A stretch of 64,000 bases of DNA from Ulva prolifera (lineage: Eukaryota; Chlorophyta; Ulvophyceae; Ulvales; Ulvaceae): assembly GCA_023078555.1 (NCBI GenBank), contig CM041202.1, positions 2,972,022 to 3,036,021 of the forward strand, read 5' to 3'. Shown here in pieces: positions 11,657-23,515 of the stretch (position 1 is the stretch's first letter; each line of letters starts with the position of its first letter). Below the pieces are notes generated by a model. The model did not search any database. It was not told the origin of the DNA and saw nothing but the letters and a program-made list of their open reading frames with translations. The translations under genes and the position numbers were made by a program.

Positions 11657-14600
11657 TCACTTGTGGGAGCGCGGGCCATCGGAGGCCTGCGAGATGGGGC
11701 ACGAGGCGCCAAGGGCGTGCGCGCTCGTGACGCTGTCGCGCGAGATCGAGGGGTCCCGCGACATCGCAGACATGATCGAACCCATGCTCGACAGGCTGTC
11801 CTCGCTCATCATCACGTGGGGGCCGCCGGCGCGGCCGGCGGCGGCGCCGCCGCGCGGCACGCGCCGGCCGCGCCTGTCGTCCTGAGCGCGCGCGAGCGCC
11901 TCGAGCCGCTCCCGCGTCGCGTGCAGGGTTGCACCGGGGCTGCCGCCTAGGCTGCGTGCCATGCCGGTGCCGGCCCGAGCGGCGGCAGCCGGGCGGCGGC
12001 CTGCCGGCATCGTGCTCACGCCCGGCGCGGCTGCGGCGGGTGCCGCCTGGCGCGCGGGGGCGTGCGGGCTTGCGTCACTCACAGACGCTGACAGGGCCTC
12101 CTGGGAGGCTCCTTCTTGGGAGACGGTGCTGGCCCGTGCCAGGTGTGCGCGTGTCGGCGTCAGCGGGACCGGCATCGGAGTGATGCGGATCCCGTGTTCA
12201 TGCATTGCCTGTACAAGCAGCGCCACTGAGTGCTTCGCCCGCACTCGCATGCGGCCTCCGAAGAAGCGACATGCCAGGCCTGGAACACAAGTAATGATGC
12301 ACGCATCAAGAGCATCACGCTTGTGCCATGACGTACGGCAGGCTGCGCAGCAGACCTGCGGCGCAAGGCATGTCAAACAGAAACACAAGTCTGAGCGAGG
12401 CTGGTACTGCCCATGGGGACCTTGAAACATCAGCAAGACAGTGCAACATCGCAGCCACTATTGAGCAGGTGCGGTGTTGCATCCGTCGAGCGTCAGATGC
12501 GCCAAGCTGATCCAGCAGCATAGGTGCATGCTCAGCACCCAGTCCAGTGTTTCAATGCCGGGGCTCGCACCCGGTCCATCGCCTGGTAGTTCTGCATGAA
12601 GCCCGAGAGCTGGCGCACGAGGTTGTTGATGAACGCCTCCTCCTCGAGCTCCAGGCTCGCCTCGAGGTCGACCTTGTCCTGCGTCAGGCGCTCCACGCTG
12701 CTCTGCACACGAGCCGCCACAGTCACGCACTCACCCACCGAACTCACCGGCGTTGCCTTGGCCGGGCCTCACGCTCCCAGCACAGCGCTGCTACGCACAG
12801 CCGCGGGTTGCGGACGGACTGGGGTCATGGGGTGCCACTGGGGGATGCGCCTTGCGCTGGTGTGGGGGCCTTATACCAGCCCGCAACCTGACTTCTGCGG
12901 CGATGATGGATGAAACGACAGCATAGAAGGCGTCGCAGTCACACACACGCGTGGCGGCATGCGGCAGCATGCAAGACGTAAGAACGCTGTGTGCAGACAA
13001 CAAGGAAGCTGCCATAAAGGCTTCGGCGCGTTCCCTGCTGTGACTGTGTCAACACATCGGCTGCGACAGATGGGCGTAGCCGTGGCTGGAGGCCACAGCA
13101 GGACACAGGTGCAGCTGTACGGCGGAAATGTTTGAGTGCATGTGGTGAGGTGACCTAACCTGCAGGGGAAGCTGCCAATACTCACGAGCAGAACACACCT
13201 GCAGTGACTGCACTTTGCGCTTCAGCTGCTGCCTCTCCAGTGAGAGCTGCTTCTTGTCATGTTCCAGGACAGCCATCTGCAAACGTACGAGGGGGTAAAC
13301 GTGGATTTCCTTAGCCGTGTCCAGAAGAGGCCATTGACAACCCCGAATGGACGGGACCACTTGCCCCCAAAGTGATCAAGCACCTGGAAATCCCTCAGGC
13401 AACCGTACGTAAGTGAAAGCTCGATCATGCTGCCAAGCACGTGTTATGTTCATGCCACCACTACCGTCACAACAGTTTCGACAAGCTGTTGACAGTTGCG
13501 TCCGCTCTCGACGGCGAATATTTCACACAGAACACCTTGCATGGTATGCAACCCTGCCCCCAAGGCAGCCCTGCGGTTGTGGACCAAGCATGCACATGCC
13601 TGCCATGCATGAGAGCTAACCCAGCCCACCCAGGGATCTGGAAACACGGACGTTTCGAAGTCTACGGAGAGTAACATCATGAGAGGAAGCTCGCTTGGAC
13701 GGTGGTAGGTCAGCACATGGCATTGTTGGAGAATATTCACAGTCGCCGAGAGTGAAGCAAGCTCGCACGAAGAACAAGAATTATGACAAGCACATTTTGT
13801 CCAAAACAGCATCGCAGCACTTAAGCACCATGAACAAGTAAGTGAGAGCTCGGCATCTTTCCAGCGCCTAGCAGACAGTGTGGCAGTGCAATGCAGAACA
13901 CGTCACAGGCAACTCCAGATGTCTTCCAAACCACACCTGCTTTCGTAGCTTGTGCATGATATATTCCTGCTCTGCTTCGAAAGCATTCTCTGCCCGTTCC
14001 GCGGCCAGTCTAACCTTCTCCAATGACAGCTGCTGCAGCTGCAACACAAGCACCAGTTAGCGGCGATCAGAATTATGTAGGATGCATGCGAACAGCCAAT
14101 ACATCGGGCACATGCTTCTAGATACCATGTAGAACAATGAAGCATGGCGTTGGGTCCATGCTACATAGCGCTTGATGCGCGGGGCGGGCAGCCCCTGAGT
14201 GTGCACGGGCGCACCTCTGCTGGCAGATCACTGTTTTGAGTACCACTTGATGCTCTTTCAGCCTGAAGCATCATGCAAGTTCTTAGACATGCATGACAAG
14301 CCGGCGCTGGCCTGCGATGCCTGTGCCACCTTGGCAGATGCGCTGTAATCGATAGTCACTCTGGCTAGCAGCTGACGATAGCGCACGAGCACATGGATGT
14401 ATCGTATAGCCCTTGTCAAACGCAGCAGCCATTAAAAAGTGACAGCCACACAAGAACGTGAAATGTCCGCACCGACTGATGCTCGGTGTGGGTATACACG
14501 CAAACAGAAGCAAGAACACGCACACCTCGCTAGCACATTGCAGCTCTGAGATCTTTTGTTTCAATGCTTCGTTCTTTTCACGCTCTTCCGCCAGGTTGCG

Positions 14601-14771
14601 TTCGAGATCTTGCACCTGCACAGTTCGACGCGCATTCATCACACATACAAGAAATCAGGATCAGATGCGCATGAACAGCGGCAGAGAGAGATGAGCCCAG
14701 CTCATGATGCACAAATGAACTGTATGCAGCCGGAAGCGCACCCGTTGCTCCATCTCTGCTACGCTGGCCAT
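11657..14771 (-). CDS. CCDC6-like (DUF2046) coiled-coil protein
   Basis: Exons on the minus strand are 14742-14771, 14526-14615, 13937-14038, 13199-13276, 12571-12702 and a last exon starting near 12290 and ending at 11657. The first five are all whole codons (phase 0). The start Met at 14771 has an in-frame stop a few codons upstream. The coiled coil contains the repeated CCDC6 signature of acidic Glu runs followed by a basic helix: AENAFEAEQEYIMHKLRKQ and LEASLELEEEAFINNLVRQL, plus DKKQLSLERQQLKRKVQSLQ. CCDC6-family proteins are phosphorylated coiled-coil proteins with poorly defined cellular roles. The C-terminal exon is low-complexity Ala/Pro/Ser with a Ser-rich stretch SEDSLSSMGSIMSAMSRDPS, compatible with phosphorylation. 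The junction into the last exon is uncertain: the strongest AG would read a different frame. Confidence 0.72.
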
Positions 14772-15260
14772 ATCTTGGAAGCCCTGATCGTGCTCTCAAA
14801 CCAGTCGGAAATGAACTGTCACGCGCTCGCCCACTTGTACATCGACATGAGGAGCTAGTTCACCGTATGGAATGTGTGAGTGGTACATACGATTGGGGCT
14901 GGACCTGTCGTACGGGCTGGTCGTACGGTTGTTGGGGCCTCGGCGACACAGCAGCGAATTGACCTTGAACACAGTGGAATACGAAGCAGGTGGTTGTCGT
15001 TATGCCTGTGTATAGAACTCAGCCGTGGTAAACCTAAGCAGCCCTTACAGCCGAACGTTGTCTTCTATGTGCATCGTCAGCAGCTCCCCGATATGTCACG
15101 TTGATGTGCAGGCTCGTGCACGATCGTGCCGCAGCCCACTGCCCGCCGCCCGCATGCCCTCCCCCGAATGAATCAGAAGTCCTCCCGCTTGATACAGTGG
15201 GCCCACTGCTTTGCCGAGACGATGTCCACCACGCTGTTGTGAACAGGAAACACTGTACAC
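14772..15260. other. Divergent promoter region
   Basis: This 489 bp gap lies between the 5' ends of the CCDC6-like gene (-) and the farnesyltransferase beta gene (+), so it must hold both promoters. I saw no clear TATA box or other named element. Confidence 0.45.
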
Positions 15261-18200
15261 ATGACGCTAGACGATGCAAAACCAACAGTGTCCTCAGAGG
15301 AGCAGCATCAAGTCGAAAGGGATGCTGCGATACTGTATCGATCGTTCCTGAAGTACGTCTTAAAGCGTCCTGATCGGGGCGCAGTCAGCCTGCATCGCAA
15401 GAGCCATGCGAGTTTCCTGCTGAAGCCTCTCGGACAGCTGCCAGGTAGGGCATCAGCATTTCTTGACATCTCCACACATGAATATAGATGCATAACGGTG
15501 ACCCAGATTCAGGGGGCTATGCATCCGGCCTTGATGCAGCAAGGCCTTGGGTCACGTTCTGGGCATCACAGGGCCTGTGTCTCCTGGGAGCTGACGAAGA
15601 ACTGGACGGAGTGGCCAGTGGTCTGATGTCCTTCATATCCAGCTGTCAGCATCCCTCAGGTGGCTTTGGCGGAGGTCCATACCAGCTGCCACACCTGGCT
15701 CCCACGTATGCGTCACACGCCACAACACTGCTGCATTGTCGTGGCATTGACCTGGCAATGGCAGGCCCCTCGACGGCCGTTGCATGCAGGTATGCAGCCG
15801 TAGCGACGCTGGTCAACATCGGCAGCACAGCAGCGTCAGATGTGATAGACCGTACGGGTGTCCTCACCTTCCTGCAGCAGATGTGTGTCCCTGCAGCCCA
15901 AGGGGGTGGTATGACCGTGCACGCTGAAGGAGAAGTAGACATCCGATCTTGCTATCTGGCCCTCGCAGCGGCTTACATGCTCGGGTTTGATCTTGAAGAC
16001 CTGGCAGACAGAAGCAGCCTCGTCAGTTACATCCAGCGGTGTCAAACGTATGAGGTATGCCACCCAGATGTGCGAGCATCGTGTTTCAGGAGCAACCACG
16101 TTCCAGCAGGGTGCCACTGAGCTGTGTCATAGATTTTTGGCGTCCTTGAGGTTGACATGAGTGCGCTAGTATTTGACAGATCGTCCTTCCTGCGCGCTGC
16201 CAGTCTCCGTATAGGCAGACTCAGGTTTGTGCCTTGATACCGCTGCAGGCGGTCGAGACGTACAGTCCACCACTCTGGTGCACACCCAGCTGAGGCTCAG
16301 TTGATCTAGTGCCTCTGTCAAGGTACTTGGCAAGGTACTGTCAAGGCAAATGGCAGCTGTGTCGTGTTTGCAGTTTCGTGCTGTGTTCCAGCGATTTACG
16401 CTTATGCGTGCTTGCAGTCACGAGCGACTGGCCCAAGCGATGACCAGCAGCCTCTCCTCGTGAAGCATATCTCTGTGTACACACATTTGCATTTCAACAA
16501 TGCGGTGCTGCTGAATAGCTACGGCTACCAGACTGATGGATCGGCAGCGTCCCTCGCTCAGGTCACCAATGCCAGAGTCGCCTTTTGTTAGTATATGCCA
16601 TGTCAAGGCACGGTTCAGTGCAGAAACTGCACAGAACCCACGGCCCTTGTCATCCGCTTGGGCAAGCACTAGCCGCCCCCGAGCCGCAACGGAGCTCCCG
16701 TGCCTGCAGACCTAATCACCTGCTCCTCCACCATCACCACCACCGCAACGTTCAGGAACCCCTTTAACGGCAGCATGTGTCCACGATTTCATAGCAGAGA
16801 GAAGTACTGTGTCAACCGGGACTAACCAACACCCGGTCGCACTTCACGCAGCAGAGCAGCGTTCAGGCGACAGGTGACCGGGTTTACATGCTGCATCGCG
16901 GCCGAGAGCCAGGCACTACCGTGCCACAGCTTGAGGAAGCGCCTGATGCCTGCAGGGCGGCCTTGGTGGAGAGCCAGGCAACGAGGCGCACGGCGGGTAC
17001 ACATACTGTGGCCTCGCGGCGATCGTGCTCCTGTGCCGTGCACAAGCCCTGAAGCGCGGCCGCGCAGACCCCTCGCCCCCGGCCACCGCAGCCCCCTCCC
17101 CGGCCGCTGCGCTCGACCTGAACCGGCTGGAGGCCTGGGCCTCGGCGCGCCAAGCCGCGGTCGAAGGGGGGTTCTGCGGCCGCACTGGGAAGCTGGCGGA
17201 CGGGTGCTACTCGTTCTGGCAGGGTGCCCTGTTCCCGCTCCTCGCGGAGGCACGCGCCTTTGCCCGCCTCTCCGGCCCCTCCCCAGGCGCGCGTGAGATG
17301 GCGCGTGAGGAGTGCAGCCCGGCAGAGGGGGGCTGCGGCGTGCCGGAGCTGCCGGAGTGCCTGAAGGCGGCGGCCGGGGTGTGCGGGGTGGCGAGCCCGC
17401 GCGAGCCGACCGCCGCGTGGGCGCAGTGGTCGCGGGATGGAGACGGGAGCCACAGGCGGGAGGAGCACGCGGAGCATGTGCGCAGCTGCAGCCTTGGCGT
17501 GCTGGTGTTCCGCGCGGATGTGGCCGTGTCACCGTGCATATGTGCAGTGCAGCCCGATCAGGTGGTTTGCCTCATACTTGCCGGTACTTGATGCCTCTGT
17601 TCGTGCGCACATCTCGCAACATCTGTTTGCAGGGCTCGACGGCAACACATCTGCGCTGCAGCTTGTTCGCACAATCATCCAGCCTTGCATGCTTGTGGAC
17701 ACTCGAGCTAGATTGCTTGCCACGTATTGCGATGCTGAGATCGTTGTATGCTGTGCACGGCTGGTGGAAGCTCTCTAACGCCATGGGTTCATGCATATCT
17801 AATGGCCTCTTGACAGTCGTTGGAGCGTATGCAGGTGGCCTGTTCTGCGAGCATTGCCACTGCGCCGGGCTCGGATGTAGCTGCTGCTGTGGAGGCGATG
17901 CTCGTGCCACATGCCCCTCCACCTCTTCCTCCACGCATGTCTGACCTGAAGGCGGCCCTGGCAGCAGAGCAGGCCGGCCACAACTGCACTCCGCCGGTGC
18001 AGGACGACGGAGCAGCAGCAGAGCAGCGCCAGGGGCCGGACGGGCCGGTGTTCAACTCGGTCGGGCTGCAGATGTGGCTGCTGCTGGCTTGCCAGGAGCC
18101 CTCGGGGCTGCGTGACAAGCCGGGGAAGTCGCCGGACTTCTACCACACGTGCTACTGTTTGAGTGGGCTGGCGGTGGCGCAGCAGTGCTCTGGCCGTGTG

Positions 18201-18305
18201 CTCGGGGAGGCCGGCAACGCTGTCCGCGAAACGGACGTCTGCGTGAATGTGCTCCCGGAGAAGCTGGCGGCTGCACAGGGGAGGGCCGCTGGGGCTCTGG
18301 CATGA
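15261..18305 (+). CDS. FNTB: Protein farnesyltransferase subunit beta
   Basis: Exons 15261-15444, 15507-16054, 16956-17519 and 17835-18305 join in matching phases to 588 residues, longer than the usual 430-520. The enzyme attaches farnesyl to the Cys of CaaX proteins in the cytosol, as a dimer with the alpha subunit. Family motifs run in order: SGLDAARPWVTFWASQGLCL, GGFGGGPYQLPHLAPTYA, GEVDIRSCYLALAAAY, RCQTYE joined to GGLGGEPGNEAHGGYTYCGL, LADGCYSFWQGALFPLL and KPGKSPDFYHTCYCLSGLAV. The three zinc ligands are present (Asp and Cys in DGCYSFW, His in FYHTC). The RP(W) and Tyr/His residues fit farnesyl rather than geranylgeranyl transferases, although specificity is not proven. An insertion of roughly 150 residues lies before FNSVGLQMW. 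Intron 2 is about 0.9 kb. Confidence 0.92.
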
Positions 18306-19899
18306 GGCTGTCACGTGCGTGTTGTAGGTGTGCAGTGGTGACAATTGCGATGGCGGTGATGGTCCTTTCAGGTAGTTCTAGGTGATGCATGCGACATCCC
18401 AGCCGAGCATTACAAATCGTGACGGGGGGCGCTGTGGGTGTGGCATTGCACAAACAGTATGTGATCAAGGGGCGTGATGCAATGTGAGCAACTGGCTGCA
18501 CCCAGCCATATAGCTGCACCCGAATGTTCGTTCACTCACCCACAGAGGTGAAGTGCCACCGCTGCCACCGGAGCACCGGTGGCCACACACACTGTGCCCC
18601 GTCGGTGGTTTAAGTCGTTACAGTTCACAGCCTCATGCATACATACATACATACAGCTGTGAAACAGTGATTAGCTTATCATTGACGATACGGGCCGGCA
18701 GGAGTGCCTGAGCGAGACGCCACTGGTGACACTAACCGATGGCAGATTCTGCAGTGGCTTGCAGAAGCAGAACAGTGGGGCATGTCCAAGGAGCTAGCAA
18801 GCCTGTAGATTGGAGTCCAATCAATAATGGACAGGCTGCAAGGACTGAGCCGCCACAGCATGTGGCATGGCGCAGTGCAGCGCAGAGCCGTGGGCACCAG
18901 CAACAGGTGTGGCAGGCTTCGTGGGTGCCTGGGGCATTGTCGGACGGCCGGCTGAGCTACAGAGATCTCTGGCTCTGACCCCCGGGGCGAGGGCTGCCAC
19001 TGTCCCGAGGCACATGGTACAGGGGAATGTGCCAGTGGACCTGCACTTCTGGGGTTCCCCACACGTATTGAGGGCAAGCCTGTGTGACTGTATCCTCCAA
19101 ACGCTTATTTGCAAGTGTAGCCAGACAAACAGGGGTGCTGACGCTAGTAGCCCATGGGTGCAGCGAAGCCCCCGTCGGGCCCATGCCTCAACAAACACGG
19201 ATGTCAGCTTGGGCTAATATGACACGTGCTCGGATGGTGCAAACTTTGACCGCAGCATGTTACATTCCTGGGTCAATCGCGTCAGCGGGCGGGCCAGCCC
19301 TGCAGCAGCTTCAGGTGGCTTGCGGTGCGTCAGCGCCCAGCATGCAAGCACTTGTTGCGAGTGCAAAGCAGTGAACACACCCCGACACGACGCAGACGTG
19401 CGTATGACATCCTATGGGTTCAGAGGCTGTCGATTTCATCACTGTACTGCACAGGATATCCGCTTGCCTGACAGAATCACACCATGCTCCACAGATCAAT
19501 GTCACGCTGCTCGAAGCGCATGGGGACAGCAACATTGCAATAAAACACAAGCCCTGGCAATAGATAGGATTTAATAACCCAGATTCCTTGCTTGAGTGGA
19601 GAGTGTGGCTTCCCCGAGATCGGTCCCTGAGGCAGACACTGTCGCAATGTGCTGACCCAGCGCTCTCGAGGCCCGTCGGGCAAGGGCGCGCGCGCAAGGA
19701 CAACAAGATCAGCCGCGAGCGTAAATTGCAGTCGCATACTAGGTATCGCAACTGCTTGAAGCTCGAAGCATTTGCTGTGTTACACGCCAAGCGCGTTCTA
19801 GCTGCGGCAGCCAGCGCGCACCGTCGGCCTTTCCAGCACATGCTCACGGCGCCATACACACCCTGACCGATCGATCTGGCGTATTTCAATGTACAGGTA
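18306..19899. other. Intergenic, no gene recognised
   Basis: This stretch separates the farnesyltransferase and EFG1-type genes, both on the plus strand. It contains a short CATA repeat near 18638-18652. An open frame at 19588-19866 ends just before the next gene and encodes basic sequence, but it has no recognised family and could be 5' untranslated DNA. Confidence 0.45.
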
Positions 19900-22800
19900 A
19901 TGGCAGCAAACGGTGGAGCGCAGAAGCAAGGGAGAGCCCGGCCTCAGGCGGGCAAACCAGCTGCAGGAAGGCCTGGCAGCAAGCATGGCAAAGCTGGGGT
20001 CAGCAAGAGCTCGGCAAACTTACGGCCAAGCATCGCATCCAAAATTAGAGGCGTAGAGAGGTTGTTGTCGCGCCCAAATTTGCCAGAAGAGATCCGAACA
20101 GCACAGGAAGAAAAGCTTGAGCAGCTGCTGCAGCAGAAGGCCAACCGAAACATGACAGCAGCAGAGAAGAAGATCTCACAGAGATACAAAATGGTCAGTG
20201 CCTCCCATTCTGTACGCGAGAGCGCATCGCAGTGCAACGCAACATCACTGCTCCAAGCAGTCCTCATGCATGCCAGCTGTGGCTGCCGACACCAGACCCG
20301 CCAGTTCCAAACACACTGAAGTGTGTGCAATGCGTTCAACGGGCTCAGCAGTACGTCAGCACTCCAGCGATGCCAGACACATCCACCTGACTGCACCATC
20401 ACCACTCGCACCTGTGCACCGCCAGCAGCACAACATGGCCACTTGTGATCCTCCATAAACGCCCACGCCTAAGTTGGCATCAGCGTCGAGAGGTCAGCGT
20501 GACCCCCAGCCTCACTCCCTCCTGCAAGTGCACTCCTGATCTTGCCCGCAGCATGATCCCGTCCATCCCCACCACCACAGCACTGCATGCATACCACATA
20601 GCCTGTGCCCAGCAGCTGCGATGGAAGTACCGCAGCGCCCGCGCCGACCTCTGGCACCAAAGCACAGCTCACCTCCAGTGAGCGCGAGATGACTTCTCAA
20701 CAACACAGCAGAACACAAGCAAGTGACAGCAAGGGTCGCCTGCAGGTGCGCTTTGCGGAGAAGGTGAAGCTGCAGCGGAAGCTGCGGCGGGCGCACCGCC
20801 TGCTGGACGAGGCTCTGGCCGCGGCGCCGGACGGCGACGACGAGTCTCCCGAGATCCGCGCCCTGCGCCAGAGCGTCAGCGAAGTCCAGGCGGACCTGGA
20901 CGTGCGCACCTTCGCCTCGACTCCTCCGCCCCCGCGCCCCGTGATGCGCTCTCGTTGATCTTGTTGCTTCAGACCCTGTGGAGCGATTGCCGTGGAAGGC
21001 ACTGTGGCGTGCGACCAGGTAGCCACACTGGCCTACGGCTTAATGCATGGCGGCGCGGACTGCAGGCCCCAAGGCAGGGGCAGGACACGTGTGCAAAGTC
21101 ACCCGCAGCGGACCAACCCGCAACGGGGTGCTGAAGTTGTGCACAGTTATTTGACTCAGGGTGGCGCGGTGCAGTACGTCGTGAATTTTCCGCCCGGCGA
21201 GAAGTACGTGTCCCTGCTGGTGCAACCAGAGGGGGAGGAGGATCTGGCACGGGTCGAGGGGGAGCGTGTGCGGCTGCGCGGCAAGGTGCGGGAGGCCATG
21301 GCCGCGCGGGAGGCCGCGGCGGCGCAGCGGCGCGCGATGGCTGGCCGCGCCGCCGCCGCCGTCATCGTCGGGCCCGACGCGGAGGGCGCCATCCTCGATG
21401 TGAACCCTGACGACATCGACATGATTGTGTTTGACGATGTGCCCGCGGACGGGGCCGCCAGCGGCGGTGGCGGCGGGACAGCGGCCGCGGCAAGCGTAGG
21501 GAAGCCCGGGGGGCGCGGTAGGGACCAGCCAGGCGGGGCAGCGGCGGAAGTGCGTGAGCAGGGCCGGAAGAATGGCGCGGGTGAGGCCTCGCGGGCTGGC
21601 GCGGGTGACAAAAAACCGCGCCAGGCGAGCGCGGGCAGCGGCGGGGAAGCAAAGGCGCGTGCTACCACAACAGCGGTGCGTGCTGCCGTTCCCAACACGG
21701 CGGACCCGGCCAGTGCATGTGGTGCAGGTGTGGGTCAGTGAGTGGATGGATCGGGTGGGCGGCGGCGCCTGGGCATCGCCGGGCTCTCAAGCTCCACAGC
21801 ACGCAGCATGGCGACCTCGCTTGCCATCGTCGGGGGCCCTGTGCACCGCGTGCGAGTGTATGCAGGGGACTGTCAAGCGGTTCACCCATTTGGCATGGGG
21901 GCCCGTTTACCCAAAGTTGTCATGGTCATGTATCCATTATGTGGCTCACGTGGACAGCCAGTGATGTCAACGCTATATGCCTGAATAACCACATGAGCGA
22001 GACCCTCTTATGCCAATGTCTACGGACATTACATCGGTGCCTTGGGTCTCCGTGCTGCGTGCTGTGTGCAGAGGCCCAGCCGCTCTCGCACCTGGTGCAG
22101 CTGCAGCCCGACCACACACGGCATGCTGACTCACCGCGCTCTTGACCACGCCAGGGGCTGCAGGAACGGCTGGAGAGTGACGGCAGCGATGCCGCCTCCG
22201 CGGACGAGTCAGAGGGCGCAGTGGCAGTGCACCCTGACGACATCGAGGCCTCGGGGGCCCGCGGCGCGGCCGCGCCGGCGCGGCAGCGGCGGCCCCGGCA
22301 CGGCGCCAGCGGCGCTGCCTCTTCGGACAGCTCTGGTGGCGAGGGGGCCGCGGGTGCGGCCGCGGCAAGTTCCGACTCAGAGGGGGCTGTCGCAGATGCG
22401 GCCCCAGACGAGGAGGGGGGCTTTGATGAGTTCTTTGAGGATGGTGGAGACGGCGGCCACAGCGGCACAGCGGACGGACCGGCGAGTGATGGGGCTGCTG
22501 CCAAGGTGCGGGCCCATGCGGTGCCTGTTCACGGCGGAGGCGCCTGCTTTGCATGGCATGCGCTGTGCTTTTGCGTGCTGTGTGGAAGCGGCCGGGGGGC
22601 CTTCACTGCCTGTGGTGCCTGAGTGGTAGGGAGGCCGGCGGGCGTTGCGTTTGAGCCTGACATATGATTCGAGGTCATGTATATGTAGAGATGCATACAC
22701 ACATGCATGTTGACTGGAATTACCGGCAGGGCGATGGTGCGCGCTTGTGCGCGGCCTAGTGCGATGACTGAGTGGATTTGCGAGTGGGTTCCTAGAAACG

Positions 22801-23515
22801 GCTCGATGCCCGGCCACCGTCCTTTGTAACCACATGTATGTTGAACCAGGTAGCTGAGGTTGGGTCTCGGTGTGGTGCGGTGGACCATGGTGTGTTTGTG
22901 ACAATGCTTTGCGCCGGTGGAGTGTGGCTTTGTGCAAAGGGAATGCTTGTGGGCTCCGTTTGGGGCTTCAATCTTTGGCAGATATTGCCGGTAGGGCTGT
23001 GGCGCGAGCCCGTGCCCAGCCTAAAGCCACGAGTGAGTGGGTGGGTTTGCGAGTGGATTCCGGGAACCGGCTTCATGCCCGGCCTCTGTCCTCTGTAAAT
23101 ACATGCATACATGTGGTGCTGTTTGCAGGCGCCTGGAGGTGGCAGCCGTGCGGATCGTGGCGAGAAGAAACGGCCTCGCGCCGGGGGCCCCGGTGCCGCA
23201 GCTGGCCCACGCTCACAGCGTCGGCAAAATGCTCCGCATGGAGGCAACCATGGCAGGCCAGGCCGCGATGCAGGTAAGCCGCCCCGGGGCCGGGGGCGAG
23301 ACATGGAGGCGAAGGCTGGCCGCGCTGGGAAGGGGCCTGGGGGTGGCGGCGGCGGCGTCCGTGGCCGCGCTGAGGGACAGGGGGCTCCACAGGGTGCGCC
23401 TGGCCACGCTGGCGCCAAGGCCGGCGGACCAGGGGCCGGCCAGGCGGAAGGGGCTGAGGCGCCGAAGCGGAGCCGCGCAGACGGTGGCCGGAAGCGGCGC
23501 AAGAAGGCGCACTGA
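19900..23515 (+). CDS. rRNA-processing protein EFG1 family (18S rRNA maturation)
   Basis: Exons 19900-20193, 20746-20901, 21175 to about 21675, 22155-22505 and 23129-23515 are all whole codons and total about 562 residues. The conserved EFG1 core spans the first three exons: IASKIRGVERLLSRPNLPEE, AAEKKISQRYKM joined to VRFAEKVKLQRKLRRAHRLL, then DLD joined to YVVNFPPGEKYVSLL. In yeast EFG1 is a nucleolar factor for 18S rRNA formation. The C-terminal half is a low-complexity acidic tract (SSDSSGGEG, EEGGFDEFFEDGGDGG) followed by a Gly/Arg/Lys-rich basic end, KRSRADGGRKRRKKAH, a plausible nucleolar signal. The exon 3 donor is uncertain; a later GT near 21735 is an alternative. The last intron contains an imperfect direct repeat. 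Confidence 0.82.
22719..23118. repeat. Imperfect direct repeat inside the last EFG1 intron
   Basis: Two copies of about 130 bp, at roughly 22719-22850 and 22986-23118, share blocks such as TTTGCGAGTGG, ATGCCCGGCC and a closing GTCCT(T)TGTAA followed by an ACATG-rich tail. The second copy runs up to the 3' splice site. The copies are diverged, so this is an old local duplication or two insertions of one short element. Confidence 0.55.

Noticed and set aside
11957-12366. Alternative frame for the last CCDC6-like exon entered from the strongest AG
   Set aside because: It hits a stop after about 40 codons with unusual Cys/Arg composition; the longer Ser/Ala/Pro frame is more plausible, though the junction remains unproved.
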